From Acanthosepion lycidas (Eukaryota; Mollusca; Cephalopoda; Sepiida; Sepiidae), in NCBI GenBank assembly GCA_963932145.1, contig OZ010605.1, positions 33,072,966 through 33,136,965 of the forward strand: a DNA stretch of 64,000 nt, read 5' to 3'. Positions 25,201 to 35,749 of this stretch are shown here, one piece after another. The notes under the pieces are model-generated. The model was not told the origin of the DNA and ran no database searches. It was given only the letters and a program-made list of their open reading frames with translations. Positions within the stretch are counted from its first letter, which is position 1. Every line of letters starts with the position of its first letter. The translations under genes were made by a program, and so were the position numbers.

Positions 25201-28200
25201 TACCTTTTATGCAATTTTCTATACTTTTTATGCAATTTTCTATACCTTTTATGCAATTTTCTATTCTTTTTATCTAATTTTCTATACTTTTTATGCAATT
25301 TTCTATACCTTTTATGCAATTTTCTATACTTTTTATGCAATTTTCTATACCTTTTATGCAATTTTCTATTCTTTTTATCTAATTTTCTATACTTTTTATG
25401 CAATTTTCTATACCTTTTATGCAATTTTCTATACTTTTTATGCAATTTTCTATACCTTTTATGCAATTTTCTATTCTTTTTATCTAATTTTCTATACCTT
25501 TTATGCAATTTTCTATTCTTTTTATCTAATTTTCTATACTTTTTATGCAATTTTCTATACCTTTTATGCAATTTTCTATACTTTTTCTGCAATTTTCTAT
25601 ACCTTTTATGCAATTTTCTATTCTTTTTATCTAATTTTCTATACTTTTTATGCAATTTTCTATACCTTTTATGCAATTTTCTATACTTTTTATGCAATTT
25701 TCTATACCTTTTATGCAATTTTCTATTCTTTTTATCTAATTTTCTATACTTTTTATGCAATTTTCTATACCTTTTATGCAATTTTCTATACTTTTTATGC
25801 AATTTTCTATACCTTTTATGCAATTTTCTATTCTTTTTATCTAATTTTCTATACTTTTTATGCAATTTTCTATACCTTTTATGCAATTTTCTATACTTTT
25901 TATGCAATTTTCTATACCTTTTATGCAATTTTCTATTCTTTTTATCTAATTTTCTATACTTTTTATGCAATTTTCTATACCTTTTATGCAATTTTCTATA
26001 CTTTTTATGCAATTTTCTATACCTTTTATGCAATTTTCTATTCTTTTTATCTAATTTTCTATACTTTTTATGCAATTTTCTATACCTTTTATGCAATTTT
26101 CTATACTTTTTATGCAATTTTCTATAACTTTTATGCAATTTTCTATTCTTTTTATCTAATTTTCTATACTTTTTATGCAATTTTCTATACCTTTTATGCA
26201 ATTTTCTATACTTTTTATGCAATTTTCTATACCTTTTATGCAATTTTCTATTCTTTTTATCTAATTTTCTATACTTTTTATGCAATTTTCTATACCTTTT
26301 ATGCAATTTTCTATACTTTTTATGCAATTTTCTATACCTTTTATGCAATTTTCTATTCTTTTTATCTAATTTTCTATACCTTTTATGCAATTTTCTATTC
26401 TTTTTATCTAATTTTCTATACTTTTTATGCAATTTTCTATACCTTTTATGCAATTTTCTATACTTTTTCTGCAATTTTCTATACCTTTTATGCAATTTTC
26501 TATTCTTTTTATCTAATTTTCTATACTTTTTATGCAATTTTCTATACCTTTTATGCAATTTTCTATACTTTTTCTGCAATTTTCTATACCTTTTATGCAA
26601 TTTTCTATTCTTTTTATCTAATTTTCTATACTTTTTATGCAATTTTCTATACCTTTTATGCAATTTTCTATACTTTTTATGCAATTTTCTATACCTTTTA
26701 TGCAATTTTCTATTCTTTTTATCTAATTTTCTATACTTTTTATGCAATTTTCTATACCTTTTATGCAATTTTCTATACTTTTTATGCAATTTTCTATACC
26801 TTTTATGCAATTTTCTATTCTTTTTATCTAATTTTCTATACTTTTTATGCAATTTTCTATACCTTTTATGCAATTTTCTATACTTTTTATGCAATTTTCT
26901 ATACCTTTTATGCAATTTTCTATTCTTTTTATCTAATTTTCTATACCTTTTATGCAATTTTCTATTCTTTTTATCTAATTTTCTATACTTTTTATGCAAT
27001 TTTCTATACCTTTTATGCAATTTTCTATACTTTTTCTGCAATTTTCTATACCTTTTATGCAATTTTCTATTCTTTTTATCTAATTTTCTATACTTTTTAT
27101 GCAATTTTCTATACCTTTTATGCAATTTTCTATACTTTTTATGCAATTTTCTATACCTTTTATGCAATTTTCTATTCTTTTTATCTAATTTTCTATACTT
27201 TTTATGCAATTTTCTATACCTTTTATGCAATTTTCTATACTTTTTATGCAATTTTCTATACCTTTTATGCAATTTTCTATTCTTTTTATCTAATTTTCTA
27301 TACTTTTTATGCAATTTTCTATACCTTTTATGCAATTTTCTATACTTTTTATGCAATTTTCTATACCTTTTATGCAATTTTCTATTCTTTTTATCTAATT
27401 TTCTATACTTTTTATGCAATTTTCTATACCTTTTATGCAATTTTCTATACTTTTTATGCAATTTTCTATACCTTTTATGCAATTTTCTATTCTTTTTATC
27501 TAATTTTCTATACCTTTTATGCAATTTTCTATTCTTTTTATCTAATTTTCTATACTTTTTATGCAATTTTCTATACCTTTTATGCAATTTTCTATACTTT
27601 TTCTGCAATTTTCTATACCTTTTATGCAATTTTCTATTCTTTTTATCTAATTTTCTATACTTTTTATGCAATTTTCTATACCTTTTATGCAATTTTCTAT
27701 ACTTTTTATGCAATTTTCTATACCTTTTATGCAATTTTCTATACTTTTTATCTAATTTTCTATACTTTTTATGCAATTTTCTATACCTTTTATGCAATTT
27801 TCTATACTTTTTATGCAATTTTCTATACCTTTTATGCAATTTTCTATTCTTTTTATCTAATTTTCTATACTTTTTATGCAATTTTCTATACCTTTTATGC
27901 AATTTTCTATACTTTTTATGCAATTTTCTATACCTTTTATGCAATTTTCTATTCTTTTTATCTAATTTTCTATACCTTTTATGCAATTTTCTATTCTTTT
28001 TATCTAATTTTCTATACTTTTTATGCAATTTTCTATACCTTTTATGCAATTTTCTATACTTTTTCTGCAATTTTCTATACCTTTTATGCAATTTTCTATT
28101 CTTTTTATCTAATTTTCTATACTTTTTATGCAATTTTCTATACCTTTTATGCAATTTTCTATACTTTTTATGCAATTTTCTATACCTTTTATGCAATTTT

Positions 28201-28658
28201 CTATTCTTTTTATCTAATTTTCTATACTTTTTATGCAATTTTCTATACCTTTTATGCAATTTTCTATACTTTTTATGCAATTTTCTATACCTTTTATGCA
28301 ATTTTCTATTCTTTTTATCTAATTTTCTATACCTTTTATGCAATTTTCTATTCTTTTTATCTAATTTTCTATACTTTTTATGCAATTTTCTATACCTTTT
28401 ATGCAATTTTCTATACTTTTTCTGCAATTTTCTATACCTTTTATGCAATTTTCTATTCTTTTTATCTAATTTTCTATACTTTTTATGCAATTTTCTATAC
28501 CTTTTATGCAATTTTCTATACTTTTTATCTAATTTTCTATACCTTTTATGCAATTTTCTATTCTTTTTATCTAATTTTCTATACTTTTTATGCAATTTTC
28601 TATACCTTTTATGCAATTTTCTATTCTTTTTATCTAATTTTCTATACTTTTTATGCAA

Positions 28659-28727
28659 TTTTCTGTACATTTGATACAAGTGTCTATACCTTTTATGCAA
28701 TTCGCTATATTTTGTATGCAATTTTCT
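28659..28727 (+). repeat. Satellite edge motif, right
   Basis: Counterpart of the left edge motif (GTACATTTGATACAAGTGTC, GCAATTCGCTATATTTTG). Its start lies 12,494 bp from the left one, which is 595 x 21 minus the single deleted nucleotide, so both edges are in register with the array. Confidence 0.85.
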
Positions 28728-28759
28728 CTTTAAGAACAGAATTTGTACCTTCAATATTT

Positions 28760-29250
28760 ATACGATGGGGAGAAATATATTGAAAATACCTTTAAGCTTC
28801 TCTAATACGCTAATTATTTAAAGTTTCAACTTTAAACGAAAGGCTTCTAAATTACTTAAAAACAGAAGAGTGAACAATTCTAAATATATTCAATTTTCCC
28901 TAGTAATTCCATCATAAGTACAAGTGAAAAAAATTTTCTAAACTTTGTTACAACTTCTAAAACAATAACAGACTTAATTAATACAAAAATTATTAAACTG
29001 AAACTTGGAGAAATTTGCTTAAAACTTAAAAATATATATTAAAAGCAAAAAGAAAATAACAAAATTGTATAAACTATATGTTAAAAAATATTTTAGAAAA
29101 TTCAATTAAAAGTTTAAAATTTCAGCGCCCCTTTCCTGCGTGCAGATGTGTAGTTACATAAAAATATAAACACCATTTTAACTGATGAAGTCCTTAAGAA
29201 AGAAAAATTTAATTTTTTTCAATGTTATCGTTATTTTTTCTCATATCCAA
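28760..29250. other. AT-rich stretch right of the satellite, nothing recognised
   Basis: Low-complexity A- and T-rich sequence with no motif. Confidence 0.5.
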
Positions 29251-29257
29251 GTTACGA

Positions 29258-29945
29258 TGCGCAAATTGTCGCCATTTTATATCTCTAATTTCGTGCATTC
29301 TTTGTTTTTGATTTGTCGACTGCACAGTATAGTAGGGTCAGTTGGGCACCGTCTATCAGAAAAAAGAGAACCATGACACAGATCACTCTGCCAGAATCTT
29401 AGAATTTGGAATGCTCGGCATTCTCGACGGAAGCTCCAAAACGAACATTTCAGTGTATATGGGTGTTAATCTGTGCACAATGAAGAGAATTCATAAAGAG
29501 TTGGATGAGTCTAATGGTGATTAAGAAGTTTTGGAATGATCAATACAGGGCCTCAGACGCAACACGGAGACTTATATCAAGTGGCTTGAGGAGGATGTGT
29601 TGCTATGGGTCAAGAGGGTGACTGCTGGAAGATCCTATGTTTGGCAACAGGACGCCGCACTATGCCACACAAGCAGGAGAACTCAGTCATGGCTGTTAGT
29701 CATTGTCTGCGACCAAGTCACTCCTTACATCCGGCCACCTAACTCCCCAGACTACAACTCCATTGATTATTATATATGGGGCGCAGTTGAGCGAGAGACC
29801 AACAAAACTCCTTGTAGCACCGAACATTATCTGAAGGCATGGATCATGTCAGCATTCACTAACTTAAACAAGGAGACCGTCCAGAAGAGATGCAGGAGAT
29901 TCTGAAGTCGTCATTTTTATTGAATAAATTTTCGCTCATTCTTCT
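29258..29945 (+). mobile_element. Tc1/mariner-superfamily relic (second lineage), copy 1
   Basis: The leader AAATTGTCGCCATTTTATAT at about 29270 is shared with the copy at 43.55 kb. Translated pieces: HSARILEFGMLGILDGSSKT, NISVYMGVNLCTMKRIHKEL (helix-turn-helix region), then VLLWVKRVTAGRSYVWQQDA, ALCHTSRRTQSWL and PPNSPDYNSIDYYIWGAVER. The WQQD and NSPDYNSIDYYIWG blocks are the second and third catalytic aspartate regions of Tc1/mariner transposases. The stretch around the first aspartate is deleted. C-terminal end ...LNKETVQKRCRRF. It differs clearly from the SETMAR-type mariner at 3.3 kb and probably belongs to a maT-like (DD37D-type) group; that last point is inference. Confidence 0.8.
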
Positions 29946-29954
29946 TCTTTTATG

Positions 29955-30422
29955 CGCCGTGTCCCTTTGTAGCTCTTAATATGTTTGTCTTTTTCTTATT
30001 TCTTTGCTCAAGCCCATCAAGTATGTCACGCGCTGCTTTCCTATGTCACGCGCTGCTTTCCTATGTCTCGCTTCCTCTCTATCTGTCATGTTAGATTAAG
30101 ATTTTCAAAGTCCATTTTCCTCATTATGTACCCTATAAATTTCAACTGTCACTTCCTAATGTTACGTATACGTTTTCTTTTTGTTTTCATTTTCTCTAAA
30201 ACTTCGTCGTTGCCCACGTCTTCGGTCCACAATATCCTCAGCATCCTTCTGTAGAACAACATTTCTGATGTTTCAAGTCTCCTCTTCATCATTGAAGAGA
30301 CTGTTTAGTATTCGCTGCCATGCAAGAAGACAGATTTCACGTAACACTGCTATGTTCCCAACGAAATTTTCCTGTCTCCTAATATTCTGCTTAGCTTTTG
30401 AAATGCGTCTTTGGCCATCCCA
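29955..30422 (-). mobile_element. LINE family A C-terminal relic
   Basis: Minus-strand pieces correspond to the region after the RT (AKDAFQK..., LYGSECWT..., RRMLRI..., SNEEVLEK...), recognisable as the reverse of TTTGGCCATCCC, ATTCGCTGCCATGCAAGAAG, CATCCTTCTGTAGAAC and CTAAAACTTCGTCGTTGC. A 22-bp tandem duplication (CTATGTCACGCGCTGCTTTC) lies at 30018-30061. Confidence 0.65.
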
Positions 30423-30424
30423 AT

Positions 30425-30605
30425 ACGTCCAGGACCCACTCAAAGTAGAGGGTTACTGAAGAAGGTTGCTGTATGAGCGGTAAGAATTAGAAGTAAGACG
30501 TGCAATTTATGAAAATATGTGGGAAAGATAACAGTTACACCTACACGTAATGAGGGGGAGATTCAATTGGTCGGGAAAGGTTCACATCGGGAGTTTGTTC
30601 CAAAA
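30425..30605 (-). mobile_element. LINE family C 3' end fragment
   Basis: ACTCAAAGTAGAGGGTTACTG at 30436 is the reverse complement of the 3' end of the 48.4-49.5 kb family C copy (CTCTACTTTGAGTGGCTACC). The minus strand GTNSR... at about 30600 corresponds to RGTNSQ in the 12-kb copy. Confidence 0.55.
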
Positions 30606-30613
30606 AACAAAGC

Positions 30614-30731
<118 letters not shown>

Positions 30732-30779
30732 GACAGATTTCTTTAAATAATTTACTTATTCTCAATAGGATCCTTTTAC

Positions 30780-31310
30780 AGATAAAATTTTTGTGGGGTT
30801 ATTGAATGACGAGAGGAAAACGCCGTACCGATTCATATTGTATTTATTCTTTGAGTACTTTCGACATAGTATAATGTCATCATCAGGGTATTGTTAATTA
30901 TAGGATAAGTATTGTAGTGTTCATGAATCTGAAAGACAAAAATTCAGGAAAATCCTCGTTTAAAATACCTCCATACTTTTCCACGAAAAGAATAAACACA
31001 AATTAAAAATTTTAAGCTATTTATATCAAAAACCGAAACCAAACCTTAATAAAATTAATTATGAATATTCCACAGACATTTTAAAATGTGTACAATAGAT
31101 AGTTTCTAAATGTTAATGTTCGTACTAATAGTTCTTTCCACAACATAACTAGTTCGCTCCCCTTAAACGGTGCCTGTTAGCACGTATATATGAAAGTTAA
31201 TTTTCATATTATCACAAAAATCTTTGTCTTATTGTTAAAATTATACTCCAATGGCGCTATAAAAACCTTGTGGAATTCCAGTAAGATATCTGTAATCATT
31301 TGTAAGATAC
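30780..31310 (-). mobile_element. Possible Penelope-like 3' region carrying a hammerhead-like motif
   Basis: AT-rich sequence with no open frame. The hammerhead-like motif at 30853-30886 is of the same type found downstream of GIY-YIG relics at 52.5 and 57.2 kb, which is the only reason for proposing a Penelope-like origin. Confidence 0.35.
30853..30886 (-). ncRNA. Hammerhead-like ribozyme motif
   Basis: On the minus strand: CTGATGA, then T, stem II GACAT / ATGTC with a 6-nt loop, GAAA, the self-complementary GTAC and TC. This is the conserved order of a minimal hammerhead core (CUGANGA, stem II, GAAA, short stem III, UH). There is one extra nucleotide before stem II and no good stem I in the flanks. 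Activity is untested. Confidence 0.45.
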
Positions 31311-31428
31311 AACGGTGCAAATTTTAATCTAACAATTGGACAATTTTGTTGTTACACGATTTATATGCTACACTTGGTATATATAGAGCGAGAATAAATA
31401 AACTCATACAAGCATACACATACACGCA

Positions 31429-31510
<82 letters not shown>
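31429..31510. repeat. Compound (CT)n-(CTAT)n-(TA)n microsatellite
   Basis: CT repeats to 31455, CTAT repeats to about 31476, then TA to the left end of the MITE. Confidence 0.95.
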
Positions 31511-31514
<4 letters not shown>

Positions 31515-31584
31515 GTTGGTGCAAAAATAATGTCGTTTTCTCACATAGTAACATATGTGAGAAAACGACATTATTTTTGCACCA

Positions 31585-31589
<5 letters not shown>
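31511..31589. mobile_element. Palindromic mariner MITE (MADE1-like), copy 1
   Basis: About 79-80 bp. Starts TTAGGTTGGTGCAAAAATAA and ends with the complement GCACCAACC. The two 37-nt arms are complementary around a short AGTAACAT centre. The terminal sequence is that of the Hsmar1/MADE1 mariner group as I recall it. Flanked by TA repeats on both sides, the expected target. No coding capacity. Confidence 0.85.

Positions 31590-31658
<69 letters not shown>
31590..31658. repeat. (TA)n microsatellite
   Basis: About 69 bp of TA adjoining the MITE's right end. Confidence 0.95.
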
Positions 31659-31659
<1 letters not shown>

Positions 31660-31660
<1 letters not shown>

Positions 31661-32235
31661 TGTGAATGCTTTTAAACACCCGCAGAATACATTTCGGTCT
31701 ATAAAATTGATTCCAGACTTAAAGCGAACTGACTTCCAATAAGCCAGATTGGGGCAAACCGGTTTCGTCTGCCATATTGTTAAAGATTTTTCTTTTCCCT
31801 CATATATGCAAGCATCAGAAATTGGATCTTAATCAGCCTTAATTCTTCAGTATTATCTTACAATGACTGTATCCATTAAGATATGTCAATACCAGTAATT
31901 TAGAAGCTTGGCCCGAATTGGTGTTTGCGTAAACTTTGATATCATGTATGGCTCGCCAGCTGCCTTTAATGCTAGGGAATCGTTCTGTTCTCATTTATTG
32001 TACATCTGCCGAGCCGATGGAAATCGTTGATGGCATCCCATAATGGATCTGATGACAGTAACCGTATCTAAATGTAGAAGAAAAAACAGATGACGAAGCG
32101 CACAAACAAACTTGCATATTAAACTAATTCGCTCGTAGTAGACAAATTCAGAACGTAACGACAGACAAAATGCCTCGGTTGCGAAAACATTCAGAAGGTC
32201 ATGAATTATTTCTTTGGCTGAATGATAAACAAAAG
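31660..32235. other. Unassigned stretch
   Basis: Contains AAACCGGTTTCGTCTGCC at about 31759 (GACGAAACCGG on the minus strand), reminiscent of hammerhead 3' core sequence but without a CUGANGA partner. No coding signal. Confidence 0.4.
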
Positions 32236-32545
32236 AAAAAAGCGATCAGCGGTTATGTAATATCAATTCTCTTTTATGGCAGAGAAATCGAGACAATTTC
32301 TTTTCAGGTGAAGAGAAGACCGAGAGACCACAATGATGTGGTTCTACAACATGGACGAAACATCTGAGCAATGAGGAGGTTTTAAGGAAAATCGGAACAA
32401 AAAGGAGACTTATACTTAGAATCAGAACGGGACAATTGAAATTTCTGGAAGACATTATGTGGAAAGAAGGCTTGGAGAATTTGAAACTCACAGGACATGT
32501 TGGCGGCAACAGGGGCAGAGGAAAACAACATGTAACCTACCTAAG
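32236..32545 (+). mobile_element. LINE family A C-terminal relic
   Basis: Pieces AISGYVISILFYGREIETIS, RLILRIRTGQLKFLEDIM (after frame changes) and GRGKQHVTYLR-like words match the family end: the LLYGSECWTIS, KRTLILRIRKRQLKFLGHIM and RGKQRITYL blocks seen at 46.2 kb. Confidence 0.7.
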
Positions 32546-32749
32546 AGTAAAATTTTAATTCAACAATGACGAGAAATTTATTTAATCAGATACTTGTAAA
32601 TTATGTGAAAACTTGTAGTCAGATATTTGTAAATTATATAAAAAATTGATCATATGAATAACACGTCTTTATCTGTGCAAAGGTCTGATAAAAGGTGAAT
32701 AATATTTTCTTTTTCTTAAATAAAGGTTCACTCAAAACAACGCTCAAAT

Positions 32750-33235
32750 AGCACCCAAAGTAGAGTGTTACTGAACATAAGCAGAAGTAGAATAAAGTGA
32801 AAATATGAGAATCAGCAGGATAGATAGGATTGATTCTTGACTTGAAGAAGTTAAGATTGTAAGGTTCATGGAAGTATCTATACGGGAGTTTGCTCCACAT
32901 AGTAGCAGTTCTTGGAAAAAAGCTATCTTAGTGAAGTTTTCCCCTTTAAATAGAATACGGGGTGGGGAATGTGAATGATTCAACTCCGTGGACATAGCAT
33001 AGTCAGCTCTAGCTCTCTGAACTGGTAGAACTAAATAGTGGAGCTCATCTGAACCTTTTTTCCGTGGGAACAACGATCGAGTAGCGATAAGCTTGCAACG
33101 CTGTATCTGCAGAAAAGAAACTTTAGAGGAGAAATAAGTCTTCGATTTTGAAGGCTATCAGGGCTGAGTAACGAGGATTTGGTAGTTCCAGTCAAGACAG
33201 GGAGAAATGCTTCATTTTTGGTCTAATCTAATGTC
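32750..33235 (-). mobile_element. LINE family C 3' relic
   Basis: The minus strand reads FPRKKGSDELHYLVLPVQRA, YAMSTELNHSHSPPRILFKG and FQELLLCGANSRIDTS, parallel to the 12-kb copy (HLHSLLIPSVRT..., RELLLRGTNSQ). The 3' end reversed gives the ACCCAAAGTAGAGTGTTACTG word at 32755. Confidence 0.65.
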
Positions 33236-33304
33236 AGTACTGAAGCATTCATGGTAGTAGTTATTTCACGGAATAACATAATAGGATTCTATTTAAAAAT
33301 GTAC

Positions 33305-33545
33305 TGAGAACTGAGGAGGAGGAGGTACGGTGGAGTAATGGATAGCGGCTCGGATTGAGGAATCCGTTACGTGTTAATACCCTTGGGAAAGGTATGAATC
33401 CTCTTCTTCTCCCCCTAGGACGGACTGGGTTCTATAGCCTGGGATGGCAAAGAAATGGCAACCTACTGTCTCGACAGTCATGTATTGAAAGATACATGAT
33501 TGCCTACGCGTGTATCACGCATGACACATAGCTAACTGACTTCCG
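33305..33545 (+). mobile_element. tRNA-derived SINE family S1, copy 2
   Basis: Head GTACGGTGGAGTAATGGATAG, GCTCGGATTGAGGAATCCG; the B-box portion is deleted. Body words GGCAACCTACTGTCTCG, CAGTCATGTATTGAAAG and CACATAGCTAACTGACTTCC match the 14.2-kb copy. Confidence 0.7.
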
Positions 33546-33764
33546 GTAGAAAATCTCAGTAACTGTTGGTATCTTAAAAAAATGCTGTTATGGCATCAGT
33601 CGTTGCACAGGACCAATAGAAATTGTATCATAAATCGTCTGTAAATACAGCCAAATCGAACATAATGCTGGTAATACTCGAAGTCTGATTTGAAGTTTTC
33701 TTTCCCGAGAAATATTTGCCAGTGATTCCATTATATGTTATTGGTTTTTGTATGTTATGTTTTA

Positions 33765-34225
33765 CGGCATATCAATCTCATTGGGTTATTTAATGCCGAC
33801 AAGTTTTGTTTTTTTTTCCTGGTAATATTTTTTGTCAAAAATCTATTTCTATTAATACTTTCTTCCTCGAAAATATATGGTTGGTAATATTATTTTAAAA
33901 CATGTATTGCTGGTAATTTAAAAAAAATACATATATTGCTGGTAATAGATTTTTTTTTCTTCAAAAATTTATTTCTGGTAACAATTCTTTTACAGAGTAT
34001 CTCCGGTATTAAAACCCATTTTTACACTTTCATAATGCTTTTTACGTCAGTTTCGGTGTTAACCACCTGCCCATAGCTGGGACCTCAACACGTGCCCCCA
34101 CCCCGGGGTCACGGTGGACCTGGGAACACCAGCAACCAAGAGGCGGCTCCTCAAAATCTCTCTGGACGCAGTTCATCGTCTCACCCAGGACACGGATGTA
34201 GTTTATCGTCATACCCAGGACGGTG
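33765..34225 (-). mobile_element. R1 repeat, copy C
   Basis: Reverse-oriented: the 3' end (TTACGGCATATCAATCTCATT...TTTAATGCCG) is at 33770 and the 5' end (GGTATGACGATAAAC reversed) at about 34205. The middle holds about five diverged units of TATTGCTGGTAATAttt, and a 32-bp duplication of the 5' CACCCAGGAC.CGG.TGTAGTTTATCGTC region lies at about 34165-34220. Confidence 0.7.
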
Positions 34226-34229
34226 TTTT

Positions 34230-35420
34230 ATTGTTTCTCAATCTTCAATAAACGAAAGAAAGTAATATAACTTTCCGCCTCTTTCGTTATAGGCCCGCGT
34301 CTTTGCAAAATCTTGTTTTCATTATGGAAACTCACGCATTCGCGTTGGAGCTTCCATATCACCAGCAACGCTTTCTACCACCGCCTTCTCTTATATGTCG
34401 ATTGTTCTTCCTTCCTTCTTCGAATTACTTCCGCAACCAGTCGAAGCCTATCTCATTGCTTTCAAAATGCTCCAAGGCAGAGTTCAATCCCGTGGTGCTA
34501 TCTTCAATTCGATTCTCAACAGCTCCCCTTCAGATACAATGCCACACCCACTATCACAATTGTCTGTTCTATTCTCTATTTTTCTTGATACCGTCTATTC
34601 TCATTGTATCATATTTGTCATCTGTCAGAAGTCGGTGGCTCATTTAGCAAACTTATGAGTCTACACGCTTTCTCTGACGATAGCTAGGAGCAGCGGTCGA
34701 AACTGATTCTTCTTTATGTATTGGCTGGAGTACCATTCTCTTCAGATTCTGGATCTTGGAGTGTCAATAATTATCCAAACATTCATGTTTGGAGTTTTTC
34801 TTTGATTGTTTTTTCTTTTCTTGCCCATAGTGATTTTCTTCGCTACGTTTATGAGTATCCGTTTATTTCTGACATGTCTTTCAAAGGGACCTGTTTTTGT
34901 ATTTTTCCCGCCAAAATGAACACATAAGAAGACACTGTTCGTACAAAGAAAACAATGTCACAAAAGAAAACGCTTGAAGTTAGGTTAGTTGCTCGCGCGA
35001 AAAAGGTCCACAGAATATTGGAACAAAATTGGTAACGATTTTACAGAATAGACCATTCTATGAGAATGAAGTCATTGGATAAGTAAGATGAAGAGAGCGA
35101 AATAAGTCAGCTTTCCTGGAACCAAACATATTTTAATCATTTCATAAAACCATGAAGATACAAGAGGTTATTGAGAGAAGACAGATGGCATCAAGAGAGT
35201 CGAAATGTGTTATAGAACTTTTATCAAAATCAAACTACCGTCACTGAAAAAAATTTATTACGAGAGTAGTATGAACCTTTCAAAATACATTTGAAAATAC
35301 TAACATTTAACACTGTATTGCATTTTACCACCTCTGCTTACCCCTTGCACTGTGGACGCTTGTTTACAAAACATCGTAACCACAATAGTTAATTTTAACA
35401 TAATTATAACACAGTTCACT
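34230..35420. other. Unassigned stretch
   Basis: Three overlapping plus-strand open frames at 34303-34658 (114, 91 and 87 codons) have no motif I recognise and none is clearly favoured. The rest is AT-rich. Confidence 0.4.
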
Positions 35421-35472
35421 CACGCGTGTTTTAAAGATTCACCATCACAACGATTTACTTTGTCTTCGCATT

Positions 35473-35519
35473 TTAACCCTGAGGGTGATCTTGGAATAGA
35501 TCGAAAGTACTTGGGTTAA
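35473..35519 (+). ncRNA. Hammerhead-like ribozyme motif with paired stem I
   Basis: Outer arms TTAACCC (35473-35479) and GGGTTAA (35513-35519) are complementary. Between them are CTGAGGGT, stem II GATC / GATC with an 8-nt loop, GAAA, self-complementary GTAC, and TT. The order is that of a hammerhead, but the core CUGANGA is changed to CUGAGGG, so a decayed copy is likely. Confidence 0.4.
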
Positions 35520-35607
35520 CAAAAAATAAGTAGTCTTACTTGATGAATTTCAATTTAACATCACGAAGATAATTAGAGAACAATAAAGGTTTGTTATAAA
35601 AATAGAC

Positions 35608-35608
<1 letters not shown>

Positions 35609-35641
<33 letters not shown>
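35609..35641. repeat. (TA)n microsatellite
   Basis: About 33 bp of TA. Confidence 0.95.
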
Positions 35642-35644
<3 letters not shown>

Positions 35645-35749
35645 AACAAAATTTACAATGGGCATAGACATTAACATTTGTGTTTGTATGTGAACGTAGA
35701 GTTTGTATTTTGGTGAAGGTTCGTACGTACGTGGATGTGTGTATGATGT

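Larger units (their letters stand above)
16165..28727. repeat. 21-bp satellite with three nested orders, about 595 units
   Basis: The basic unit is 21 bp, TTTTCTATACTTTTTATGCA plus A, about 19% GC. Variants are CTTTTTATGCAA, CCTTTTATGCAA, CTTTTTATCTAA (after CTATT) and CTTTTTCTGCAA. Five units form a 105-bp repeat, interrupted by two-unit insertions. The rare CTG variant marks a higher period: successive positions 18994, 19351, 20128, 20484, 21261, 21618, 22395 alternate 357 and 777 bp (one is 356), giving 1134 bp or 54 units. A 1-nt deletion near 20478 is the only indel implied. Because 21 is divisible by 3, one minus frame (HKKYRKL, HKRYRKL, DKKNRKL, QKKYRKL heptads) stays open for 1435 and 2776 codons on either side of the deletion; plus frames are also open. 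I treat these as by-products of the repeat, not genes. Confidence 0.95.

Noticed and set aside
16218-26127. Plus-strand open frames of 1437 and 1894 codons in the satellite (YTFYAIF and NFLYFLC heptads)
   Set aside because: They follow from a 21-bp unit lacking stops in those phases. The second ends at a single-base unit variant (TATAAC at about 26124), which shows no selection to keep it open.
31750-31790. Minus-strand GACGAAACCGGTTT as another hammerhead
   Set aside because: No CUGANGA box or stem II partner upstream.
34303-34658. 114-codon frame and two overlapping frames as a gene
   Set aside because: Three phases open over the same stretch without a favoured one and no motif.
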